A stretch of 64,000 nt of DNA, taken from Sphingomonas pseudosanguinis (GTDB lineage: Bacteria > Pseudomonadota > Alphaproteobacteria > Sphingomonadales > Sphingomonadaceae). Made by a program: the position numbers and the translations under genes. The notes beneath the pieces are model-generated. The model searched no databases and was not told the DNA's origin. It saw nothing but the letters and a program-made list of their open reading frames with translations. Numbering within the stretch: the stretch's first letter is position 1; every line of letters begins with the position of its first letter. This document shows, in pieces, positions 37,245-45,939 of the stretch. The stretch spans positions 340,189 through 404,188 of the forward strand of contig NZ_JACIDH010000002.1 in assembly GCF_014196255.1 (NCBI RefSeq), written 5' to 3'.

Positions 37245-39031
37245 GCCCGGCGCAACCGGATGATGAAGCCCGCCCCGCCCAGCGAGGAGGGAATGGTGTC
37301 CAACATACCGCCAAACTCCCGCATGATGTCCCTCGCGATGCCCAACCCCAGCCCCAGCCCGTCGGGCTTGCCGGTGACGAAGGGCGTAAAAATCTCCGGC
37401 GCGATGTCCGGGTCGAGGCCCGGTCCGTTATCCTCGACGGTCAGTTCGATGCTATCCCCTTCCTCGCGAACGCACATCCGAACGCGCGGGCTGGGCCGAT
37501 CGGCAACGGCGTCCAGCGCGTTCTGGAGAAGGTTGACCAGCACCTGCTCCAGCCGGACGCGCCCCGCGACCACGACGGGCAGCGAACCGCCCGTCGGCCG
37601 TTCGAGGACGACGCCCGCGCTACGAAACCGGTCACCGATCAGCAACATGGTGCCGTCGAGCACCGCGTCCAACGCCACCGGCCCCATGCCATGCGTACCC
37701 CGCCGGACGAAGCGGCGCATTTCCTGGACGATCGAGCTGATCCGTTCGGTCAGCTCGACGATCGTCGACAAATTACTCGCCGCCTTGTCGGGCGCGGCGC
37801 GGGTCAGGAAGGTGCGGGCATTTTCCGCCAGCGTGCGGATCGCCGCCACCGGCTGGTTGATCTCATGCGCGACGCCGGCGGTGATCGAGCCCAGCGATCC
37901 CAGCCGATTGGCCTGCGCCAGCTCCTCGCGCGCGGCACGGAAACGCTGATCGGCACGAACGCGCTCGGCGATCTCGATGGTCAGCCGATCGTTGGTCGCG
38001 CGCAGCTCCGCCGTCCGTCGTGCGACCTCCGCCTCCAGCGCCTCGCGCGCCTGCACCACCCGCTCCGCCCGGGTGCGCCGCCAGATCGCGAGCAGCGCCA
38101 GCGCGAGCAGGCCGACGCCGATCAGCGCGGTGGCCGAGCGGACCCAACTGTCGGCCGCGCGAAAGGCCGGACGCGACGGCAGCAGGTGAATCAGCCGCCA
38201 TCCGGGCAACGGCACCGCCACCCGCGCCACGACATGGCGATTACCCTCGTCATCCGTCGCCCAGCCGCCCGGCTCCAATCGATAGGGGGCCGGGCGCAGG
38301 CGGACCCCGCCGAACTGCTGCGCCTGTTCGATTTCGCCGCGTGCGCGGGGTGTCAGCGCCTGCATGGTGGTGAACAGCGCGCGCGGGTCTGAGGTGACGA
38401 CGACCACGCCATGATTGTCGGTCAGCAATGTCTGCCCCGGATCGCTGGCCCAGGCCTGAGCGATCCGGCGGAACTCCACCTTGACCACCACGACCCCGTC
38501 GGGCGCGTTCGCTGGACCGATCCGGCGCGCCAGGAACAGGCCGGCGCGGTGGCTGGTATTGCCCAGCGCGAAATATTCCGACGTCCCCTGGGTCAGCGCC
38601 TGCCGGAAATAGGGGCGGAAGGCATAATTGCGCCCGACGAAGCTGTCCGGCTGCCCGGCATTGGAGGCCGAGACGGTGCGCCCCTGCCGATCGATCGCGT
38701 AGATGACCGGCGCGCCCGTCCGCTCGGCTAGGCCGCGCAGCTTCTCGTTCAAGCGGTCGGCCGCCTGTCGCGAGCCATTGCGCAGCGCGTCGCCCAAATC
38801 GGGATATTCGACCAGCACGATGGGCAGCAGGCGAAAACGCTGCAACTCGCTGTTGAGCAGCCGTTCCTGCTGGCGCGCGATCCGGGTGGCATCCGCGCGC
38901 AGTCCCGCGACCGCCTGCCGATGCGCATAGATGTGCAGCATGACGGCCGCGGCCAAGGTGAGCAGCAGAACGCCGATCAGCGGGATCGCATGACGCCGAT
39001 AGGGGCGAAGCGGGGCGAGAAGGCGGCGCAT
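37241..39031 (-). CDS. dctB: C4-dicarboxylate sensor histidine kinase DctB
   Basis: A 596-residue membrane kinase. It has an N-terminal membrane segment (about 13-32), a periplasmic double-PDC sensor domain (about 35-265, with VIYAIDRQGRTVSASN and GRNYAFRPYF), a second membrane segment (about 278-297), a coiled coil, and a kinase core with H-box GVAHEINQPVAAIRT. N and G boxes are NLLQNALDA, DNGPGLD and GLGLGLGIARDI. This fits DctB, which binds succinate, malate or fumarate. It overlaps dctD by four bases and is divergent from dctA. Confidence 0.93.
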   Translation of the reverse strand: MRRLLAPLRPYRRHAIPLIGVLLLTLAAAVMLHIYAHRQAVAGLRADATRIARQQERLLNSELQRFRLLPIVLVEYPDLGDALRNGSRQAADRLNEKLRGLAERTGAPVIYAIDRQGRTVSASNAGQPDSFVGRNYAFRPYFRQALTQGTSEYFALGNTSHRAGLFLARRIGPANAPDGVVVVKVEFRRIAQAWASDPGQTLLTDNHGVVVVTSDPRALFTTMQALTPRARGEIEQAQQFGGVRLRPAPYRLEPGGWATDDEGNRHVVARVAVPLPGWRLIHLLPSRPAFRAADSWVRSATALIGVGLLALALLAIWRRTRAERVVQAREALEAEVARRTAELRATNDRLTIEIAERVRADQRFRAAREELAQANRLGSLGSITAGVAHEINQPVAAIRTLAENARTFLTRAAPDKAASNLSTIVELTERISSIVQEMRRFVRRGTHGMGPVALDAVLDGTMLLIGDRFRSAGVVLERPTGGSLPVVVAGRVRLEQVLVNLLQNALDAVADRPSPRVRMCVREEGDSIELTVEDNGPGLDPDIAPEIFTPFVTGKPDGLGLGLGIARDIMREFGGMLDTIPSSLGGAGFIIRLRRA

Positions 39032-39223
39032 ATGTGCGGAATATCGCAAGCCGGGCCGTCGCACCATGCGGAATTTCGCCCGGTCGCAATGACTTTCGGC
39101 GATATTATCATCATTTTACAGATACTTACATCGTTTATCTCGTGATTTTGAATCCTGTTTGCGATCCCGCACACTGTGGGCAACCCGGAACGCGGCCTAC
39201 CGCGTCCGACTCTTTTGTAGAGG

Positions 39224-40558
39224 ATGATGAAAGCCGTGATTGCCCAAGATTACGCTGTCGCCGAAGCGCCCAAGCGCGCTCGGGTCTGGTCCCATCTTTA
39301 TGTTCAGGTTCTGGTCGCGATCGCGCTCGGCGCGATCATCGGCCATGTCTGGCCGAGCTTCGGCGAATCGCTGAAGCCGATCGGCGATGCCTTTATCAAG
39401 CTCGTGAAGATGATCATCGCACCGGTCATCTTCCTGACCGTCGTCACCGGCATCGCCGGCATGCGCGAACTCGGCTCGGTGGGCCGGGTCGCGGGCAAGG
39501 CGTTCTTCTATTTCATCACCGTATCGACCTTCGCGCTGGTCGTCGGTCTGGTCGTCGCCAATGTCGTCCAGCCGGGCGCGGGCATGAATATCGATCCGTC
39601 GACGCTGAAGGTCGGGTCGATCGCCGAATATACCGCCAAGGCGCATGATACCACGGTCACCGGCTTCCTGCTCGGCATCATCCCCGACACACTGATCAGC
39701 GCGTTCACGCAGGGCAACATCCTGCAGGTGCTGATGGTCGCCATCCTGTTCGGCATCTCGATGGCACTGGTCGGCGAGCCCGCCCGCCCACTGCTGATCT
39801 TCCTGGAGCGGATCAGCGTCGTCGTCTTCCGCATGGTCGGCATCCTGATGCGGGCCGCGCCGATCGGTGCCTTCGGCGCGATCGCCTTCACCATCGGCAA
39901 GTATGGCGTCGGCAGCCTCGTCAACCTGGGCGCGCTGGTTGCGACCTTCTATCTCACCTCGATCCTGTTCGTCGTCGTCGTGCTGGGCACCATCGCCCGC
40001 GCCAACGGCTTCTCGGTCCTGAAGCTGATCCGCTACCTGAAGGCGGAACTGCTGCTCGTACTCGGCACTTCCTCGTCGGAGGCCGCGCTGCCCAACCTTC
40101 TCGTGAAGATGGAAAAGGCCGGTTGCGAGAAGTCGGTCGTCGGTCTGGTCGTGCCCACCGGCTATTCGTTCAACCTGGACGGCACCAACATCTACATGAC
40201 GCTGGCCGCGCTGTTCATCGCCCAGGCCTGCGGCGTCGACCTGTCGCTGGGTCAGCAGCTGGCGCTGCTCCTCGTCGCGATGCTTAGCTCCAAGGGTGCG
40301 GCGGGCGTCACCGGTGCGGGCTTCATCACCCTGGCCGCAACCCTGTCGATCGTGCCCGACGTGCCGGTCGCCGGCATGGCGCTGATCCTCGGTGTCGACC
40401 GCTTCATGTCGGAATGCCGCAGCCTGACCAACTTCATCGGCAACGCCGTCGCCACGGTCGTCGTCGCCCGCTGGGAAGGTGCACTGGACAAGTATGCGCT
40501 GGATGCGGCGCTCAACAGCAAGCCGGCCCTGCCGGCCGCGCAGCCCGCCATCGCCTGA
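39224..40558 (+). CDS. dctA: C4-dicarboxylate transporter DctA
   Basis: Proton- or sodium-coupled uptake of succinate, fumarate and malate. The 444-residue protein is a member of the dicarboxylate/amino acid:cation symporter family. It has [21 protein letters not shown], the serine-rich hairpin [13 protein letters not shown], the [14 protein letters not shown] motif and [16 protein letters not shown]. The divergent DctB/DctD pair is the expected regulator. I see no -24/-12 sigma-54 promoter (TGGCAC-N5-TTGCA) in the 192 bases upstream, which are locally AT-rich. A strong terminator follows. Confidence 0.95.
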   Translation: MMKAVIAQDYAVAEAPKRARVWSHLYVQVLVAIALGAIIGHVWPSFGESLKPIGDAFIKLVKMIIAPVIFLTVVTGIAGMRELGSVGRVAGKAFFYFITVSTFALVVGLVVANVVQPGAGMNIDPSTLKVGSIAEYTAKAHDTTVTGFLLGIIPDTLISAFTQGNILQVLMVAILFGISMALVGEPARPLLIFLERISVVVFRMVGILMRAAPIGAFGAIAFTIGKYGVGSLVNLGALVATFYLTSILFVVVVLGTIARANGFSVLKLIRYLKAELLLVLGTSSSEAALPNLLVKMEKAGCEKSVVGLVVPTGYSFNLDGTNIYMTLAALFIAQACGVDLSLGQQLALLLVAMLSSKGAAGVTGAGFITLAATLSIVPDVPVAGMALILGVDRFMSECRSLTNFIGNAVATVVVARWEGALDKYALDAALNSKPALPAAQPAIA

Positions 40559-40572
40559 TCCAAGCGAAAGAT

Positions 40573-40599
40573 CCGGCCAGTCCCACTGGCCGGTTTTTT
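40573..40599 (+). terminator. Intrinsic terminator after dctA
   Basis: CCGGCCAGT and ACTGGCCGG form a perfect 9-base stem around CCC, followed by six T residues. Confidence 0.92.
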
Positions 40600-40666
40600 C
40601 TTTAACCTTGCCGCGTTAGTGAAGCCGGCGTCACGACAGACCGGTACGATTGAGGGGACTATCATC

Positions 40667-42154
40667 ATGAAATTCGTTTGGCTCGCCGGCTCGGCCGCCC
40701 TGGTGGTGGCTGGGTTGGCCCCAAGCATGGCCGGCGCGCAGAGCGTGACGCCCAAGGCCGCGGCCGAACCGGCCAGCCCCGCCAGCACCGCCTATCCGAC
40801 ATCGGCGGCCGGCGACGGCAACACGGTGGGCGGCTATAACCAGTCGCGCTGGGCCGAGGATTGGCGCAAGCTGTGCGACCCCGCCAAGCGCGACGATCCG
40901 ATCGACGCGCTGAAGTGCGTGAAGCTGACCGAGGACGGCAAGTCCTACGTCACCTTCTCGGGCGAGTTGCGCACGCGCATGAACCTGACCACCAACCCCA
41001 ATCTGCGCGAAGTCCAGCAGCAGCGTCAGGACATCGCCCGCATCGTCGGCGGCGCCGACGTCCATCTGGGCGATCATTTCCGCGTCTTCGGCGAACTGGG
41101 CCGCGCGGAGTTGCAGGGCATCAACCTGGGTACGCCCAACGCCAATCTGCGCAACAAGCTGGCGGTGCAGCAGCTGTTCGCCGAGGTGAAGGGCAAGGCG
41201 CTGGGCCTCGACGTCGGCGTGCGCGCCGGTCGTCAGGAGTTCTTTGACGGGCCGCAGCTGCTGACTGTCGGTCGCGACAACAACACGCTGTACTTCGTCC
41301 TCGACGGCGTCCGGGCCTATGCACGCGGGACCAACGCCCGGGTCGACGTGTTCGACCTGAACTATGTCAATTACGGCTATGAGGGCATCAGCGACGACAA
41401 GACCAATCCCGACGTCCGCTTCTCGGGCGCGACCTTCGGTTTCCGTCTGTCGCCCAAGCTGTTCGGCGGCTCGAAGCTGTATCTCGATCCATTCATCTGG
41501 CGGCTGCGCAACCGCCGCGCCGTCTGGGGTCCGACGACCGGGCTGGAAGAACGCTATTTCCTGGGTCTGCACGCTTATGGTGACGCGGGCCCGGTCAATA
41601 TCGACTGGACGGTCAACAACCAGCGCGGGACCTTCGTCAACCGTCCGATCTCGGCATGGCAGGCCTTCATCGCGCAGACCTATCGCCTGGGCAAGAAGCC
41701 GGATTCGCCGCGCGTCGGCATCCACTTCGACTATGGCTCGGGTGGTGGCGCTTATGACCGCGCCGGCCCGCTGAACACCACCAACGGTCTGTTCGGGAAC
41801 AACATCTATTACAGCTATGGCCTGTTCCTGACGCCGACCAACCTGCTCTACACCGCCCCGAACTTCACCTTCACGCCGATCAAGGGCGTGCGCGTGGCGG
41901 CGGAATATGGTTTCGCCTGGCGGCCCGACGAGTTCGACGCGGTCTACCGTGCCAGCGGTGTTGCCTGGGCGGGCACGCAGAATGTCCGGGGCAAGAAGGT
42001 GGCCGAGGTCGCGCGCCTCCAGGCGGTCTAGACCATCACGCCGCGCCTGTCCTTCACCGGCCGCTACGAGCATTTCCAGGCCGATACCGTGCTGAAGCGG
42101 GCCAATCTGAAAAGCTCGGATTTCTGGGCCGGATGGCTTAGCTTCCGCTTCTAA
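40667..42154 (+). pseudogene. Alginate-export-type outer-membrane channel with in-frame amber codon
   Basis: The frame has a signal peptide (about 1-24) and an outer-membrane beta-barrel of the alginate export family (ELRTRMNLTTNP, GRQEFFDGPQLLTVGRDN, FVLDGVRAYARG). After 454 codons it meets TAG at 42029-42031. In the same frame it continues 40 codons, through RLSFTGRYEHF to a terminal FWAGWLSFRF and TAA. That end, with aromatic residues and C-terminal Phe, is the classical last strand needed for BamA recognition. A single C-to-T change (CAG to TAG) explains the break. The gene is either inactivated, suppressed, or affected by a sequencing error. It sits between dctA and a KgtP-like symporter, so it probably served organic-acid entry. 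Confidence 0.82.
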
Positions 42155-42178
42155 CAGAAACGACCAAGGGGAGTAGAT

Positions 42179-43471
42179 ATGTCCGATGCCATCGCCGATC
42201 CGGCACGCCACCGCCTGAAATCCATCATCGGCGGATCGACCGGCAACCTCGTCGAATGGTTCGATTGGTATGTCTACTCCGCCTTCACCCTCTATTTCGC
42301 ACCGCATTTCTTCCCGTCGGAGAACCGCACCGCCCAGTTGCTGAGCGCGGCGGCGGTCTTCGCGGTCGGATTCATCATGCGGCCGATCGGTGCGTGGATC
42401 ATGGGCATCTATGCCGATCGCAAGGGGCGCAAGGCGGGCCTGACGCTGTCGGTGACGCTGATGTGCGCCGGCTCGCTGATCATCGCGATCACGCCGGGCT
42501 ATGCGACGATCGGGCTGGCCGCCCCCGCCCTGCTGGTCATCGCCCGCCTGATGCAGGGTCTGTCGGTCGGCGGCGAATACGGCGCCAGCGCGACCTATCT
42601 GTCCGAGATGGCGGGCAAGGACCGGCGCGGATTCTTTTCGTCCTTCCAATATGTCACGCTGATCTCGGGCCAGCTGCTCGCCATCTGCGTGTTGCTGATC
42701 CTGCAGACGACCATGAGCGAAGCGGCGCTCGACGAATGGGGCTGGCGCATCCCGTTCGCGCTGGGTGCGGTGCTGGCGGTCGTCGTCTTCTATATCCGGC
42801 GCGGTCTGGCCGAGACCAAGAGCTTCGAGAACACCAAGAAGGACGGCGCGCCGCGATCAGGGCTGATCCAGTTGTTCACCAAGCATCCGCGCGAGACGAT
42901 GACGGTCATGCTGCTGACCGCCGGCGGCACGCTCGCCTTCTACGCCTATTCGATCTACATGCAGAAGTTCCTGGTCAACACGAGCGGCTTCAGCCGCGAG
43001 GTCGCCAGCCAGATCAACGCCGTCACCCTGTTCGTCTTCATGCTGCTGCAACCGGTAGCGGGCGGGCTGTCCGACCGGATCGGGCGCAAGCCGTTGATGG
43101 TGGCGTTCGGCATCGCCGGCGTGCTGTTCACCTATCCGATCTTCTCAACGCTGGAGACGACGCGCGATCCGATGGTGGCGGGGGCGCTGGTCATGGCCGC
43201 GCTGATCATCGTGACCGGCTACACCTCGATCAACGCGGTCGTGAAGGCCGAGCTGTTCCCCGCGCATATCCGCGCGCTGGGCGTCGCCCTGCCCTATGCG
43301 CTGGCCAACACCATCTTCGGCGGCACGGCGGAGTCGGTCGCGCTGCTGTTCAAGCGCGCCGGGTTCGAGCAGGGCTTTTATTGGTATGTCACCGCGATGA
43401 TCGGCATCTCGCTGATCGTGTATCTGCGCATGCGCGACACCGCCAAGAACAGCCAGATCGTCGAGGACTGA
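42179..43471 (+). CDS. MFS organic-acid:proton symporter, KgtP-like
   Basis: A 430-residue 12-helix transporter of the metabolite:H+ symporter family. It has GNLVEWFDWYVYSAF at the first helix, MRPIGAWIMGIYADRKGRKAGL between helices 2 and 3, and RLMQGLSVGGEYGASATYLSE. This pattern fits the alpha-ketoglutarate permease KgtP subgroup. A GGGGAG ribosome site precedes the ATG, 24 bases after the end of the interrupted channel gene. Its place in the dct locus suggests uptake of alpha-ketoglutarate or a related acid; the exact substrate is not provable here. Confidence 0.87.
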   Translation: MSDAIADPARHRLKSIIGGSTGNLVEWFDWYVYSAFTLYFAPHFFPSENRTAQLLSAAAVFAVGFIMRPIGAWIMGIYADRKGRKAGLTLSVTLMCAGSLIIAITPGYATIGLAAPALLVIARLMQGLSVGGEYGASATYLSEMAGKDRRGFFSSFQYVTLISGQLLAICVLLILQTTMSEAALDEWGWRIPFALGAVLAVVVFYIRRGLAETKSFENTKKDGAPRSGLIQLFTKHPRETMTVMLLTAGGTLAFYAYSIYMQKFLVNTSGFSREVASQINAVTLFVFMLLQPVAGGLSDRIGRKPLMVAFGIAGVLFTYPIFSTLETTRDPMVAGALVMAALIIVTGYTSINAVVKAELFPAHIRALGVALPYALANTIFGGTAESVALLFKRAGFEQGFYWYVTAMIGISLIVYLRMRDTAKNSQIVED

Positions 43472-43474
43472 CCT

Positions 43475-44353
43475 TTAGAAACCCCGCGCGCCCAGCACGC
43501 GCGACACGATCGGGCCGAGGCTTTCCGCCTTGGCCCGATCCACATGGGCGATATGGGTGATCAACGCCTGATCGAGAACCGTGTCGATCGGTGAGGCGGT
43601 CCGCTCCGCCGGCAGCAAGGCCGCCAACTGGTTCACCAGCCCGCGTGCGGTCGCTGCATTGCTCGCCAGTTGCGCCAGCACGGCATCGACCTCGACATGC
43701 GCCTCGTCCTCGCGCCAGCAGTCGTAATCGGTGACCATGCCGATCAGCGCATAGGGAAGCTCCGCCTCCCGCGCGAGCTTGGCCTCGGGCATCGCGGTCA
43801 TGCCGATCACGTCCGCGCCCCATTGACGATAGAGGTGGCTCTCCGCACGGGTCGAGAATTGCGGCCCCTCCATCGCCAGATAGGTGCCACCTCGAGCGAC
43901 CGAGGCCCCCGCCCGCTCCGCCGCCTCGGCCGCGAACACCGACAGGCGCGGGCAGACCGGATCGGCCATGGAGACATGCGCGACCAGGCCACCCCCGAAA
44001 AAGCTGGTGTCGCGGTGCACCGTCCGGTCGATGAACTGGTCGACCGCGACGAAATGGCCCGGCGGCAGCTCCTCGCGCAACGACCCGATCGCCGAGATGG
44101 CGAGCACATCGGTGCAGCCTGCCAGCTTCAACGCATGGATGTTGGCGCGCGCATTGACCTCGGTCGGCGACAGGCGATGCCCACGACCATGACGCGGCAG
44201 GAACACGAAGCGCACCCCGCCGATGCGCCCCCGCACCAGCGTATCGGAGGGCGCCCCCCAGGGCGTGTCGAGCACCAGTGTCTCGACGTCGTGGAGCGCG
44301 TCTATCGCATACAGGCCCGAGCCACCGATGATCCCGATCGTCCAGCCCGTCAT
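43475..44353 (-). CDS. mtnP: S-methyl-5'-thioadenosine phosphorylase
   Basis: Splits methylthioadenosine to adenine and 5-methylthioribose 1-phosphate, the first step of methionine salvage. The 292-residue protein starts TIGIIGGSGLY and has LPRHGRGHRLSPTEVN, MEGPQFSTRAES and IGMTAMPEAKLARE. The MTA-specific active-site pattern favours MtnP over purine nucleoside phosphorylase. A strong AGGAGGG site precedes the chosen ATG. No other methionine-salvage gene is adjacent. Confidence 0.92.
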   Translation of the reverse strand: MTGWTIGIIGGSGLYAIDALHDVETLVLDTPWGAPSDTLVRGRIGGVRFVFLPRHGRGHRLSPTEVNARANIHALKLAGCTDVLAISAIGSLREELPPGHFVAVDQFIDRTVHRDTSFFGGGLVAHVSMADPVCPRLSVFAAEAAERAGASVARGGTYLAMEGPQFSTRAESHLYRQWGADVIGMTAMPEAKLAREAELPYALIGMVTDYDCWREDEAHVEVDAVLAQLASNAATARGLVNQLAALLPAERTASPIDTVLDQALITHIAHVDRAKAESLGPIVSRVLGARGF

Positions 44354-44400
44354 TGCGCCCTCCTGTTCCATCCGATGTCGGTTAGGCGCTACGCCCGACA

Positions 44401-44438
44401 AAGCAAAGGGGCGCACGGGGGGAGAACCCATGCGCCCC
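44401..44438 (-). terminator. Terminator of the RND efflux operon
   Basis: On the minus strand GGGGCGCA and TGCGCCCC form an 8-base stem around a 15-base loop, followed by TTTGCTTT. It lies about 30 bases after the stop of the outer-membrane channel gene. Confidence 0.5.
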
Positions 44439-44469
44439 TCGCTCGACCGCGGCGACCGGGCTTGGGGGA

Positions 44470-45939
44470 TTAGCCGCTCGCGGGAACCGTCGACGCCGCT
44501 CCGGTCTCGCGCAGGCCACCGCCCAGCGCGACATAGAGGGTGACGTCATTCTGAAGCGCCGAGCTGCGCAGGGTCAGCAACTGCTGCTCGGCGGAAAACA
44601 GGTTCCGCTCGGCATCGAGCACTTCGAGATAGATGGCGATGCCGTTATTATAGCGGAGTCGCGCGGTACGGGCGAGCCGGCGCTGCGCATCGACCGCGCG
44701 GGTCTGCGCCTCGATCTGCTCGGCGAAGCGACGGCGGGCGACGAGCGCATCGGCCACTTCGCGGAAGGCACCTTGCACCGTTCGCTGATAGGCGGCGGTC
44801 AGTTCGTCGGCCTGCGCGCGGCTGAGGTTCAGCTGCGCCTTGCGACGCCCCCAGTCGAAGATCGGCAGAAGTGCCGCCCCCTGCACCTGATATTGCCGCG
44901 AATTGTCGTCGATCAGGCTGCTCAGCGCGGGCGAGACGAAGCCCGCCAGACCCGTCAGCGAGATGCTGGGCAGGAAGGCCGCGCGCGCCGCGACGATATT
45001 GGCGTTGGCCGCCAGCAATTGCTGCTCGGCCTGCAGCACGTCCGGCCGGTTGACCAAAAGCGCGGAGGGCAGTCCGGGCTCAATGGCGGCGAACTGGTTC
45101 TGGTCGCCAAGCCGACGCCCGGCCGGAAGCGGCCCCGTGATCGGCCCGCCGACCAGCACGGTCAGCAAATTCTGCGACTGCGCCACCGTGCGGCGCAGCT
45201 CGGCCAGCTGCGTCTCCGCCTGGGTCAGCAGCGCCACCGCCTGATCGTAATCGACGCTGGAGGTGACGCCCGCATCCATCCGCCGCTTGGCGATGCCCAG
45301 CCCCTCGCGGCGGCTGGTGACGGTGCGCTCGGCCAGCGCAATTTGTTCCTCGGCGGCGCGAATCTGAAGGTAGGTCGCCGCGACCTGCCCGACCAGCGAC
45401 AGGCGGAAGGCGCGCTCGGCCTCCACGGTCGCCAGATATTGCCGTCGCTGCGCCTCGGCAAGATTGCGCACCCGGCCCCAGAAATCGAGCTCGAACGCCG
45501 ACACCCGCGCGCCCAGCGCGAACTGGTTATAGGTGATCGAGGTCGGGTTCTGCGCGTCTCCGCCACCCGGCAACGCATCGCCAAAGCCCAGCGAATTGAG
45601 CGGAATCCGCGTCCGAGCGGCGCTGGCCGACAGGTCGAGCGGCGGCAGCCGCTGCGCATCCTGGATGCGATACTGCGCCCGCGCCTGCGCGACGCGCGCC
45701 ACCGCCTGGGCCAGATCGCGGTTATTGGCCAGTGCCGCCGCGATATAGGCCTTGAGCTGTTCGTCGGCGAAGAACTCCCGCCATCCGATCTCCGCCGCCG
45801 TCCGCGTGCCAGCCCCTGCGTCAGGATAGGTGGCGGAGACGGGGGCGATCGGCTGGCGATATTGCGGCGCCAGATTGCAGGCGGTCAGCGCGCTGGTCAG
45901 CGCCAGCATGGCAGCGGCACGGGAGAAGGCTTTACGCAT
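44470..45939 (-). CDS. RND efflux outer-membrane channel lipoprotein (OprM/NodT type)
   Basis: Third component of the efflux pump, 489 residues: a trimeric TolC-fold channel. The signal peptide carries a lipobox-like LTAC (Cys near 17). Two outer-membrane efflux protein repeats follow (about 70-270 and 290-475), with the GPLPAGRRLGDQ and PSALLVNRPDVLQAEQQL segments diagnostic of the OprM family. The ATG overlaps the pump gene stop by eight bases, so expression is coupled. Confidence 0.94.
   Translation of the reverse strand: MRKAFSRAAAMLALTSALTACNLAPQYRQPIAPVSATYPDAGAGTRTAAEIGWREFFADEQLKAYIAAALANNRDLAQAVARVAQARAQYRIQDAQRLPPLDLSASAARTRIPLNSLGFGDALPGGGDAQNPTSITYNQFALGARVSAFELDFWGRVRNLAEAQRRQYLATVEAERAFRLSLVGQVAATYLQIRAAEEQIALAERTVTSRREGLGIAKRRMDAGVTSSVDYDQAVALLTQAETQLAELRRTVAQSQNLLTVLVGGPITGPLPAGRRLGDQNQFAAIEPGLPSALLVNRPDVLQAEQQLLAANANIVAARAAFLPSISLTGLAGFVSPALSSLIDDNSRQYQVQGAALLPIFDWGRRKAQLNLSRAQADELTAAYQRTVQGAFREVADALVARRRFAEQIEAQTRAVDAQRRLARTARLRYNNGIAIYLEVLDAERNLFSAEQQLLTLRSSALQNDVTLYVALGGGLRETGAASTVPASG

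Noticed and set aside
39032..39223. A sigma-54 promoter before dctA
   Set aside because: No TGGCAC-N5-TTGCA-like pair was found on the correct strand despite the DctB/DctD context; the absence is used as evidence instead.
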